From Beroe forskalii (lineage: Eukaryota; Ctenophora; Nuda; Beroida; Beroidae), in the NCBI GenBank assembly GCA_011033025.1, contig WFMF01000616.1:25450-89449 (forward strand): DNA of 64,000 nucleotides, written 5' to 3'. The translations under genes were made by a program, and so were the position numbers. This document shows positions 23,025 through 34,500 of the stretch, one piece after another. Numbering within the stretch: position 1 is the first letter of the stretch; each line of letters opens with the position of its first letter. The notes under the pieces were generated by a model. The model was not told the DNA's origin, made no database searches, and saw only the letters and a program-made list of their open reading frames with translations.

Positions 23025-25658
23025 ATGTCTATCATGGACCAGCTAAACAACTTATCGCCAAGTTTCAATAATGAGATTGAAAGTATACGCCTGATTGACC
23101 ATCCAAAAGGTAAGTCGTTGGAAATTTCTTTTAGTTAATGGAAGTCTACTATCTCATAATGGAAGTCCACTATCAGTTAATGGAAGTCTACTAAGTCGAT
23201 AGTGGAATTCCACTAACTCGATAGTGGAATTCCACTAAGTGTGTCGGGCAACTTGGATACTGCCTTAATTTTTTCTGCTGAGTGGGATCAGTCTAACATT
23301 CTTATGAACACTAAATATTCTCAGTTCAGTTCATTGTGATATAGTGTGTTTTAGACTTTATCATCAATTAGGTAAGTTTTTATAATTATCTATACTGCTT
23401 CATAGTTCACTTTCTCTCTTTCAGGTATGGACCTACTGCCAAGCAGATGTGAAGCAACTTGTATCAAGGTTTTACTAGAACGACATGAGTATGTATTAGC
23501 TTATCAATTAAACCATCAAATCTTTTCATCAGCTATTATGAAGTTATGAAATTATGATTTGTCATATATCTACACTGACCAAATGCTTTCTATAGTATTT
23601 GACATGTGTGAAATAAAATTCAATGAAATTTAGGTTATGGTTTTGATAAAAGTTAAAATCAGGAAGAATTAAGTTTAAAAAGAACGTTGGTTGAAAATAA
23701 AGCTCAATTTATCAGCTATTTCATGGATTCAGCCAAGAAGTCATATTTCTAGTGACCACTGGAAACATTTTGGTCTTAAGTGAAGTTAAAATGGTTCAGA
23801 AATAATTCGAGTTTGGTGTTTGGACCCGGTTAAACATAGATCAGTCATTAAATAAGGGCTGATGAGGAATTCAAATTCTGTTCTTTACTTTCTAATAGTG
23901 GAATGCACATATATTAATAACACCATGGTCTTTAGATGTGAATTCCATACGTGAGCTGTTACAAATCTTATCAGAAATCAAGGGGGAGGGGTTTCAAAAT
24001 GCTGACCATTTCTCAACATAAAGGGTTGGTTAACACTGACATCAGCAGGGAAGCAGGTTTGACATTGCTAACTGAGGGGGAGGGTAAAAGCTCAAAAATG
24101 GTCCACAAAATTCCTGATTTTATATGCAGCAGCTCCCTCATAAAAACCCTGCAGTGATTTTGATATTCATTCCCTAATTTAGGCTTAGGTATCAAGTAGA
24201 GACAAAGTCAAATGTGGAGTATATTTCAAAGAATGGGCGGTTTCCAGTTCTCATCTTCAATGAAAAAGATGTCGTCAGTGGATTCTCTGAGCTTGTCGAG
24301 TATCTCAACAAGTAAGATATTCTTGTTTATCTGATATCTATCTACTTCAATCATACACGCTTTCTGTGTGTATATCAGTGTTCTGCCTAATTTCAACTGT
24401 ACACCCTCAGTATCCCTTAAGAAAAAACTAGGACATACATTCAAGTATGCATATTTCTCTCTTTTATAGGAACAACCAGAATTGCTTCCATATCTTTGAT
24501 CTCATTTTCTTTCAAACGTGGATACACTCTAAGTGACAAGTTATCTCAGGAAGAAAAGTGTGACTTAGATATTTACTCTTCTCTCATTACCGGGAGACTT
24601 GAGGTAATTATCTAATCCACAGTCCACACCTAATAACATTAGGTGCTTGTAAGCATTTTGGTTGCAATGTTTTCAGACGTTGGATGATCAATATGGACGA
24701 TGTTTGCCTACAATGGGAATCTAACTATAGCCTATATCACACTATGTTGTCTAAATATTCACACCATTAGATGGGCTATATTCTGATAATAACTTACCTC
24801 TGTTAGGCATTAGAACACCGTTAGATAGGCTATCCGCTATGCAATGATAATAACTTACCTTTGTTAGGCATTAGAACTGTACACCTCTTGGCTGATAGAA
24901 GATAACTATAACCATGTGACTCTGCCGGCTTACACTCGTCACACAACATGGCCTCTCTCTGCCATTCTACCGTTCTACAAGAAACGACAGGTAAGTTTGG
25001 ATAGCTTTTATCATCTGCAATAATCTCATTTTGCTGGCCCTCATTCTATCTAAACCGTTCATTTTATGAAATTAACATGGTACCTAATACCTATCGACTC
25101 TATTCTCATTTCAGGTGTACAGGCTGATTGCAAGTCAGGGAGAGTGGAATGACATAAGCGCTGAGATGATGATGTTAGCCAGTAAGACGGTGGCTAGTGC
25201 CCTCACGGAGCGGTTATCTAGCAGTGCTGGAGGCACATTCTTCAGCGACCCGGCCACAGAAGAGGTCAGCTTTTGATTACAGCTGATATCCGCAGAGTGA
25301 CTTATGTCAGATTTAACAAAACTAATCATGATGATACTGGTGGTGCTTTAAACTCCGTTTTGATTGGTTTGCTTTAGGTTTAATGATATAATTGCGATAA
25401 ATTGTTGAAGATGATAGGAATGATTAAAAGGGCATGTCATATCAAGTGTGCCACGTTTTGCAATCTGTGTAAACAGCCTATCTTCCTCAGGATATCATCA
25501 CAGAGCTCGACTGTCTCGTGTACGGACACCTGAACGCCATCTTCATGACAAAGCTACCGAGCTACAGACTGAAACGTGCTCTGGGGCAACACCCCAGACT
25601 CATTGAGTATTGCAAATACGTGGAGTCAAAGCATGGTCTCAAAGCTCAAAGAGTGTGA
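23025..25658 (+). CDS. Metaxin family protein, seven exons
   Basis: Exons: 23025-23109, 23425-23488, 24183-24311, 24480-24603, 24868-24990, 25115-25264, 25491-25658; phases agree and give 280 residues. Metaxins sit on the mitochondrial outer membrane in the SAM/TOB beta-barrel assembly and MICOS-linked complexes and have a GST-like fold. Visible are the N-terminal thioredoxin-like half (LPSRCEATCIKVLLERHELRY, split here as LPSRCEATC and KVLLERHELRY; then NGRFPVLIF and SGFSELVEYL) and the helical half: TWPLSAILPFYKKRQVYRL, LTERLSSS, FFSDPATEE, then ELDCLVYGHLNAIFMTKLP with the conserved LD.LV.GHL motif. Length and the PLSAILPFYKKRQ segment lean towards the MTX1/MTX3 side; the GHL motif is seen in MTX2. 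I therefore give no number. Exon 4 start is the least certain (acceptor AACCAG at 24,479), because using the earlier TATAG gives a stop. No C-terminal transmembrane segment is seen. Confidence 0.85.
24781..24880 (+). repeat. Duplicated acceptor segment in metaxin intron 4
   Basis: ATAATAACTTACCTCTGTTAGGCATTAGAAC, or nearly so, occurs twice (near 24,786 and 24,848). Each copy carries TGTTAG|GCATTAGAAC, the true exon 5 acceptor being the second. The first copy then diverges after GAAC. Confidence 0.75.
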
Positions 25659-26408
25659 GAGTATACCGTTCAATGTACACTGAGTATTGTTCTTCGAATG
25701 TACAGTAGTGTACAGCTGATGTACAAAGTCCACGGCGATTGGCGATAAATACTATACAGCAGGGAGTTAAGTGGTTAATAAGTAAGCTATTATTGTGATA
25801 TTTCGTTTTATGGTATCGAAAACTGCTCCAAATTATCGATGTCTTGAATGATGAATACTCGAGACGCTCCATAGGTATTTATATAAGCTATTACTCTACG
25901 GATGACTGCTCAGCATCTGCACCAATCGAACTCTGCTTCTGATATCCATTGTAAATGATAATTTTCGTACCATTCCATTATAATACGACTGTAAATGCTG
26001 CTCTCTATCTTTTGTATGACTTACGATTTTCTGATTGAGTTTTTGTTTCTATGAAAGATTTTACTGTACTGCAGTATAACCTGCATATTATCTGAATTCT
26101 GAGTATGTCTTTTGATATTTCCAACATATCGCACTCCAATGGAGTATCCTCTCTCCCAACTTCCCCATATTCTTCTCTCTAATTATCCGATTACCACATA
26201 CCTACGTGGAAGTGGTAAGGGCTTCCAAATACTGATGCATTTTTCTCATGCTCACAGTACTCCCATTGTATCTTCCTATCTCTTTATCCAGCTATATAAC
26301 TCTAACAAATCAATTAGGAATTTAACAAAGGGTATCGCTCATATTAATTAAGAAAGTTATCCGAGCTAACATCTAGTAACACAAATTAAATTAACTAACT
26401 GAGTTAGG
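25659..26408. other. Spacer between metaxin and MRGBP
   Basis: Contains the metaxin 3' UTR and the MRGBP upstream region. AT-rich, with no further exon or repeat that I can support. Confidence 0.4.
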
Positions 26409-27393
26409 ATGAGTGATGACGACTCCATTGCTTGGGACGCAGAGTTGGAAGTGAGTTTGTTCCAAAGCCTGAGGGGTCACAAGCCAGTGGGGTTCAACAA
26501 GCACTTTCACATGATGTGCATACAGCAGAGGTAAGAAGTTACTAGTTTACTACTACTAAACCGGCGCTAGATCCGGCGTTATTTCTGCATTAAGATGAGG
26601 TGTAAACCGGTGTTTTTTAACGGTGGATAGTCCTTCGACTTTTTGAGTACCCAATTAATTACATCACTTGAGCTTTTGATAACTTTGTAAAGCGTAAGTT
26701 AACATTCTGCATTTCTGCCCCTCTTAATTCGTGACTAAAAAGTTGTATTTCTCAGGTTTTTCGAACTAACAAATATAAACGTGTCAACTGCGTGTCTCTG
26801 GAATCACATCAACAGTCTTTGGGATACGGCTATACTTGACGCAGCTCAAGATCAGCGTGTTATGCTGATTTGTAATGAGCGATTAACTAACGAAGGGGAG
26901 TGTATTATCGAAAATTATCGCACGATGCGTTAGCCGAGTTTGACAATTTTCGATGACACACTCTAATCATTACTCTAATTATCACACCCTACTTATAACC
27001 ACGGGAGGGTGATGATGTATTTTGATTGTATCAACAATCGGACAGGACACTGCATAATAATGGTTGAATGAATTCCTAAGTCGTATCTATAAAGGTATAT
27101 GGCAAACATGAAATAAATACTCAATATCGATTTCCCAGTGATCCAAGGATCAGGGAAGAGGAGAGGGAAGGCACTAGACTATGAAAGTGTCAAAATCATT
27201 CCATACAATATAATCATTTTCACTTAAATGATTCGATTTAATTAAGAACACCGTCCCTTCAGATCAGCCCTTTCCCGAGGTGATGGAACACGGTCTCTTC
27301 ACACTGCCCCTCGAGCAAGCTGAGATCATTGAGGAAGTCCACAGTTCAGAAGACAGTTCCGGGGAGGCTGGGATAAAGAGGAAACAGAAATGA
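26409..27393 (+). CDS. MRGBP: MRG/MORF4L-binding protein (EAF7 family), NuA4 subunit
   Basis: Exons: 26409-26530, 26756-26856, 27263-27393; phases 2 and 1 agree, giving 117 residues. The N-terminal domain matches the family closely: WDAELEVSLFQSLRGHKPVG, FNKHFHMMCIQQRF, then VSTACLWNHINSLWD and the acidic PFPEVMEHGLFTLPLEQAE segment that follows LPFPNPE..F.LPEEI in the human protein. It is a subunit of the NuA4/TIP60 histone acetyltransferase complex and binds MRG15. The protein ends with HSSEDSSGEAGIKRKQK, so the long acidic and basic tail of the 204-residue human protein is absent; a further exon is not needed because the stop is in frame. The second donor (ATCAGC|GTGTTA) is non-consensus but fixed by phase. 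Confidence 0.9.
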
Positions 27394-28096
27394 GAGTGGT
27401 CCAGGAGAGGACTGGAATCAGTATTGTGATACCTCCCACAACGGCAATATATCATTTCGGACTAGTAATCAAGTACTTATGACTGCATTGCTTTCCTGTA
27501 AAATCAGAGAGTCAGTATTCAACTCTTCATGCCTAGATCCAAAATTCATTACTTGACTTACTGTGAATGAAGATTGAAGAATGAATTCAGATTTGAAACT
27601 GCAGAGCCCCATTCTTATACCGAATGCGACCATCAGCAGAAAGTGACATAAAGTGAAGCAATAGCCGATAGAAAATAACCAAAAACATCAGCAAGTTGGT
27701 GTTACAATGATGTATGAACTCTGATGCTTTGATGCTTCACAGTACATAATCAAATGAAGTGAATCAAATGTATCAATGAATCAAGTCTATTAATGATTCA
27801 ATGAATTACTGAATAGGACATCGTACATTTTGTCTGTTGTAGTCATTGCGATAGCATATTTTCACCTTCCTTTCATTCTGATTATTCCCTATTGGTAGAT
27901 TTGGATCTTGTTCCCACTTTCCTTGAATTGAAATCTACTTTTGGGTATAAAATAGCTGTCTCAAAAAACTTAAATACATAATATGAAAATACTTATATAG
28001 ATGAAACACGTTGTGATGATGTTTTATCCTTGTATTTACAGATTAGCATCATGGGAAGTTAGGTTATGGAACGGGTAGCATCTCATGAATGTGTAG
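27394..28096. other. Spacer between MRGBP and WDR48
   Basis: AT-rich; no exon or repeat recognised. Should hold the WDR48 promoter. Confidence 0.4.
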
Positions 28097-31000
28097 ATGG
28101 CAAAAAAGAGGACAAGTGTTTCATATGTAATTAGAAACGACCATGGTGAGTGAATGTTGCTACTTTATACACCTAGGACACTCCACGAGTTGACACCAAT
28201 TCACCAAATGCACTTTGACACGAGTTCATCAAATACACTTTGACACCAGTTCATCAAATGGACTTTGACACCAGTTCACCAAATGCACTTTGACACCAGT
28301 TCATCAAATGTACTTTGACTCCAGTTCACTAAATGTACTTTGACACCAGTCCACTTAATGCCCTTTGACACCAGATTACTGACAACACCTTGACACCACT
28401 ATTTTACCCGCCACAGAACCACTACACAAGGGTGGTGTCAACGCACTGGTGATTGCAGAGCCACCTTCAGACTGTCTTTTCACTGCATGCAGAGATTCTC
28501 TGATCAGATCATGGAACTACAAGTCTAAAACAGTGAGTTAAAATAACGTGCATAGGAATAGAGGAAATAGAATTTTGAATTTTCAGGTTACTTGACTTTT
28601 TCACACTTCAAACTTGTTTATTACATAATTGCCGATACCTATCAATTAGTGCTTAATTTTCCCAAATCGTTTTTTAGTCTTACCCATTTACTGTAAAGTC
28701 TTTTCATTTCAGAACATCAACCTTATTGACACATATGAGCATCATAACGATTGGGTGAACTCTATCTTCTACACGGCCAGACACGACCTTTGTGAGTAAT
28801 GTTCCCAAGTGACTATGAATGCTTTAATGCATATTTTCATAAACAAACCATAGTACAGAGGTGCTGTACTCTGATCAGCTATGTTTGTTGTTATTAGTTT
28901 ATCGTTTATTAGTTTATTTAAAGTTGTTTACCAGTCAATATCGAACATAATTAACTCTAGCTATTGATATGATTCATGAAAAATGATAGTTGACACTGTT
29001 GATTTTCGCTCTGTTCCCATTAAATTTTGCTTCTAAAAATTTAAACCTCTCATTTCCTATTTTCAGTATTTTCGGGTTCATCTGACACTGGAGTCAAGAT
29101 ATGGGACGCTTCCAAAGGTTTTGTCAAGTCGTCGCTGCGAACGCACCGTGACTACGTTAAGAAACTCACGTACGCCCAAGAGAAAGACATATTCGCTTCA
29201 GGGGGCCTAGACAGGAAGATTTATGTGTGGGACGTGTGTACCTTGAAGTGCCTGACCGTCACCCACAACACTGTTTCGAGTAAGGATGTTCTTTAAATGT
29301 CAGAAATCGAAAATTTCCCAATTTCTCGTGAATTATTCAGTTTCTTACTCCAATTATCAATGTTTTTGAATAAATTCAGTGTTTTTTGAATGATTTGACT
29401 TTTAAAATGCAATACTTTCCCAGCTGCAATCTGCGAAGGACACAAAGACTCAATCTACAGTCTTGCTATATCACCGATGGGAACGCTTTTGGTCAGTAGC
29501 GGAACGGAAAACTTCATCAGAATGTGGGACCCACGGTCGTGTACCAAGATCGGAAAGTTAAAGGGTCACTCGGAAAACGTCAAAGCACTGGTTTTGAGCC
29601 CCGATGGCACACAAGTAAGTGAACGTTTTTGTAACGCGCGCGATGGTTTTTGTGATTGTTTCTGCGCGTCACGTATGTATTTGCGTGGTATTTTGTAGAT
29701 TCGAAGATGCATGAGGAGATATTTAATTTGTTAAATACCATGATTTGATTGTACTTCACGTATGAAGTGCAATTAAGGGATTCATGAAATTTTATTGGAT
29801 TGAATCTAGTGTGACAGGCCTCTATTGAATTTCATAATCCAAATGGCTGACTGAACAGTACTATGTGACAACTTGAGCGTAACCTATGTAGGGACATTTA
29901 AAAAGTTTAAAATACTTGAACATTTTTGGAGGTTTCCGTGATTATTAAATTGACTTGCATAAGCCTTCGATCGTTTGTTCCATTAAGAATATAAGGTTAC
30001 GTTTCATTTCAGCTATGCTTCCCGAATTCTAGATGGCTATTTAGCCATTCTATAATTATAACATTCACGCTACATTCGCTTCTCTCCAGGATTGAAGATG
30101 CAGTTGGCTTTGTGCCAAGCAACTGGTTCTTCCAGTGAACTATTCGAATCTAAACTGGAAGTTCAATTTCAGTGTATGCAATAAACGTGACCACAATATC
30201 TATGCATGAATATCGTATCTCGTTTCCCTTCGATCATGAAATTTAAACTCTTTAAAACCAGAGTTTAAATATGAATCGTCTATGAGTTTTTGAAGCAAAA
30301 TTTTAAACTTTCTAGATACTACAAACTTATGGAGGTCATCCAACAATGAATAATAACATGCATTTCATAGCCCCACGATCAAATGGCATTCACCGGATTC
30401 GATGAATCCGATAAGATAAAACACGTTTATATTGCGAGATATAGAGTTATTTTAACTATTTTAAATCCGTGCTTCACTAGATCAGGCACGTGAATGGTGT
30501 GTTGTTGAGTTTAGATTGAGTCTTGGAAGAAAGCTGGTGGAGGTACAGGTATAAGAATTCATAGTTAAAGAACTCTGCTAAAATGAGGAATGGTATTAAC
30601 ATTATATTCGCCTATAACAGGATTTTACCAAAATTATGACCTCCCTCAATTTCTCTGCAAAGGTGGCGGTTATGAAATTACGTTTAAGGGTTACAATACG
30701 AATGATTCAATGTCTGGAAGTGGATGAATTACTTTGGTGTAAGCTGATGGGTTTCTCTTATTTTGTGCATCAATTTGCACCTTCATGATTGAATGAATTC
30801 ATGCTTTCAAAAGACAGTAAACCACCTCAAATTCTTTCCATTGCTTCAGTTAACTACCCCGTTTTTATTGACTGCACCATTAACAATAACCCATATAACA
30901 TTAAGAAACTAGAAACTTGACTAACAAAGTAACCCACCCAATTCCAGCTTATCGTGACGTAACGCGTCACCTCATTCTGCACTTGTTGTAACTATAATCG

Positions 31001-31160
31001 TTACGTAAACTACGCCCGTATTTCAGCTGTTGTCAGGCAGTACGGACGGCTCGGTGAAGTTGTGGAGTATAGCCCAGCAGCGGTGTATAGCCACGTACCG
31101 GAACCACAGTCAGGGGGTGTGGAGTATTGCTGTCAACGAGGCGTGGAACAAGTTCTACAG
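28097..31160 (+). CDS. WDR48: WDR48/UAF1, 5' part (exons 1-6), separated from its 3' exons by an inversion
   Basis: Exons: 28097-28145, 28417-28532, 28713-28791, 29067-29279, 29424-29614, 31027-31160, totalling 260 codons plus two bases. WDR48 is the WD40 cofactor that activates the deubiquitinases USP1, USP12 and USP46. The start is fixed by [10 protein letters not shown], matching the human N-terminal VQVSYVIRDE. WD40 blades follow: [132 protein letters not shown]. The last exon ends FY plus AG at a good donor (CTACAG|GTAAAA). No continuation exists downstream on this strand. The next WDR48 exon, beginning C GGT GGC (SGGRES), lies on the minus strand at 51,558, phase-matched. Confidence 0.95.
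28175..28412. repeat. Minisatellite in WDR48 intron 1, unit about 26 bp (CAAATGCACTTTGACACCAGTTCAC)
   Basis: About eight copies. The core TTGACACCAGT is shared with the large minisatellite at 7.5-9.3 kb. The final degenerate unit (CTTGACACCACTATTTTACC) runs directly into the exon 2 acceptor CCACAG at 28,416, so the repeat lies within the polypyrimidine/branch region. Confidence 0.85.
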
Positions 31161-31567
31161 GTAAAACACTCGGCTTTTAGCCAGCCTTTTTCTATAACGG
31201 GTTCTTTTAATAATCGGCCTTTTTAAGAGGCCCTCTGGACAACAGTTGAATTATTTTTGAACCATTTAAACCTGGTTGGAATATCAAGGATTTCATGCTC
31301 TAAAATAACCACCAGAATCCGTTTATACTCAATGATTTGCATCTAAAGACCTAAATTCCGGTCTAATATGATGATTTAGGTCATTATATATGTTATATAA
31401 TGACATTGAAGTGAATTAAACACTGTATAAGCCAAGTAATGCGAGTTTCATTTGACCTAGATTAACTGGCATTCAGACTCCATTCAATTCAACCGCCGGT
31501 TGAATTGAATCAACCGGCCTTTGTGTCAAAAATCTCAAATGTCGACAACGGTTCCGATTTTAATAGT

Positions 31568-34500
31568 AAGATGGGACATCGCCATGATAGTTCATTGGGA
31601 GCTCTGATGTTTCTCACTGTTTTTTTTTTTTGCTTTTTCGCTACATAGAGCGTGCTATAAAATAATAAATTTGATGATCTAATGTCTGCTGGCCTAGATT
31701 AGCTCCCTAGAAACCGATTAAACGTCAAGAGTCCATTCGAATGTTTCATCTCTAATTGATAGCCGATAGGTCATGCTTGTGATTTGTGCTAGATTGTACT
31801 GCTTGCTCAATTCAAACAAACCACAAGGAAACATGATTTTAGTGCGACGATAAATATATAAATTTAATGGGATTTGTTGAACAGTCCCGCGTAAAATATT
31901 GAAATGTGATCAAAGATTAATTCCGTTTTGAATATGGCGATCTAAACCAAGTTTTTGACCTCATTCTGATTTGAATAATATTACAATATCAAGCAAACAT
32001 ACTGTTTAGGATGGTAAAACAAATCAGTTATCATTATAGACTACTGTTATATTTTCAATATTGATACCAAATCTTTCCTTTTTTTCATTTATCAAATTCA
32101 TAGTCTTTGATCGATCTACTAAATTAAATGCTGATTTAACCTCGGTGCACTTTTCATGATGTTTATTCAGATTTCATCCATTTTACATCAAAGTCTTGGT
32201 ATTTCAACTTGTATACGCTACTTTACTCGTCACTCAAGTCTCAAATTGGCGTCCTGTTACATTATAACAGGACTCCTTGATTAAGTTCAGTTTCCTCTGG
32301 GTTTTTGTCCTTCGCTTCAATGCAATGAACTTCGTATTATCGCATTACTTCAATTGAATTTGCTCTTCATTATAGCCTAAAGAACTGCGTTCATCTTGTT
32401 GCCTTCTCAATACACTTCGTTTCAATACAGTCTGAATGTCTGGGCTCAGGATGCCCCTCCCTTCCTTCTCAAACCCACCTTCTTCCCGGGCCTATTCCCG
32501 CCCTTAATATCCAAGTTACTATCAAACTTCTCCTTGGGTACGAGTCTCTTGAGCCTCTGAATGAAGTAGTCACTGCTGGGGTGCTTGTGCCGCTCCATCA
32601 CCGCTATCCATTGTCGGGCAAGTATCGGGTGCTTTCCCTTCATTAGAATATCTGCTAACTTCACCACCAGGTTCATGTATTGCTCGTTCTCCGGACCCCT
32701 GTTATCTGTGTAGAGTTTTAGGTGTTTCCCGGCCTCCTCCGCGTTCCGCTGATCGATGTAGCAGACCGCCAGCCGGAGATATGTCATGACTTTCTCCCCT
32801 CCCGGGCACTTCCGTAGTGCCTCGTGGAGGTAGAGAATAGCCAGGTCGATCTTGTGACAGATCACCAGGATTTCCGTGAGGAGGATTATTTGGGTAACCT
32901 CGGAGGGGTCGAGGAGACACGCCGATCTGATGTTATCGAACATGTCCGCTATCCGGGGATCAACGTCCCCCTCATCGTCTAAATTGGAGCTGGTCGCTGA
33001 GGTGGTCAGGAGTTCCGATCCCTTGGGTGATGTCGATCCCTTCACCATCATCGATCCCTTGGTTTTCCCCGACATTACACTAGCATTATCGATACTCCTC
33101 ACGGGCATTACCCGTGCTGAACTCACATGCTTGGTATCGTGCTGCGTTTCCTCGATCACCACTTGGCGCGATGTCGCCACCGTGTCTGTAGCTCCGTCTG
33201 AGGAGGAGAGAGGCGGCAACTCCGCCGCCTCCTCCAAGTCCTTCTCGTAGAGTCTCTTCTGGCAGAGCGCCAGGAGGTAGTGTGCCGGGGCGGAAGTGAA
33301 GGTCTGGAGACTCTTCTTGGTTTGTTCAACTGCTGCTTGGTGAAAGTCTAACTTGTACAGTTCCTTGGCGATCAGAAGTTTGATAAACGCGCACGGCGAA
33401 GCATCGCCTTTCCACTGCAGTTTTTCCTGAAGAATTGCGATCTTTTCGCGCCGCAAAAACGCAGCCTTCGTTTCAATGATCCACAGCAAGTCCTGAACGA
33501 ATGAAGTGTTGGGTCTGCACGTTAACACAAAGGCTAGTGATGACGTGTGATAAGACACATCTTCTGGCGTAAGATAGGATATCTTGTCTGAGGTATAGGA
33601 AAAGAAGCTGTAGTAAAACCGGGACATGAAACAGGTTGGGTTGATGTGCAGAGCGTTCGTCAGATGGTATTTCGTCGCTTGGCGTAACCCCGCGTAGAAG
33701 TAGAAGAACGCGATGTCTAGGTGAGCGAGAGCGATGTATTTCCGACTAACTGAGTGGTGTTCGCTCAGCCATTGTCCGAGTTTCCTGTCCAACTCCGACT
33801 TTTCTTCCGTGGCTCCGGCTTGTCCTGCTCGGTACGCCAGATCAGCAGTTGCTACGATATTGTGGGGGTCTAGTTTCAGTACTGTCCTGTAATACTTGGT
33901 AGATTCCGCGGCTGAATCCTTGAGATGGGCGATGTATCCGAGGAGATTCCACAGGGGAGTTTGGAAATCTGGCGGTATGGCGGGCAGTAGGAAGTTAATG
34001 TGATGGACGATGGACGTTATCTGATCTTCGGAAAGTGGGATGTCTATTCCGAAGTGGGAGGGGTAGCCGTGGAGTCCGGGAAACTTGTCCAGTTTAGGGG
34101 TTTTGGTGGAGAAGTGTTTGTCCTGGGGCGGTAGTTCGACTTCCAACATATTGTCTGTGTGCTGGGCAGATGTAATATTTATTAGCAATAAAATAACAGC
34201 GCGATTTGGCAAGCAAGTGGTAAGAAATGAAGAAATGGTAATATTTTCGCTCCTATATTTTATAGCCATTAGGCTATAGTGTCATAACGGGTTATAAATT
34301 TAAATACCTAAAATGAGATGGTACATATGGAGGTAAATTTGAAAGAGTGAAATAAAACGGTAGTCAGGGTGTGGTCGCAACATGTTCAATCGCTTTATGG
34401 TCGAAATTGCCCTTGGAAATTGGAAAAGTTACTAAGACGAAAAAAAGTGGGCAAATTCAAACAACCTGACGTTTTATATTCACGTTACACGTAAAACCAA

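Noticed and set aside
26850-26940. Read-through end of MRGBP exon 2
   Set aside because: The frame continues to a stop at about 26,934, but the conserved PFPEV...LP segment is in the next exon and phase supports a donor at 26,857.
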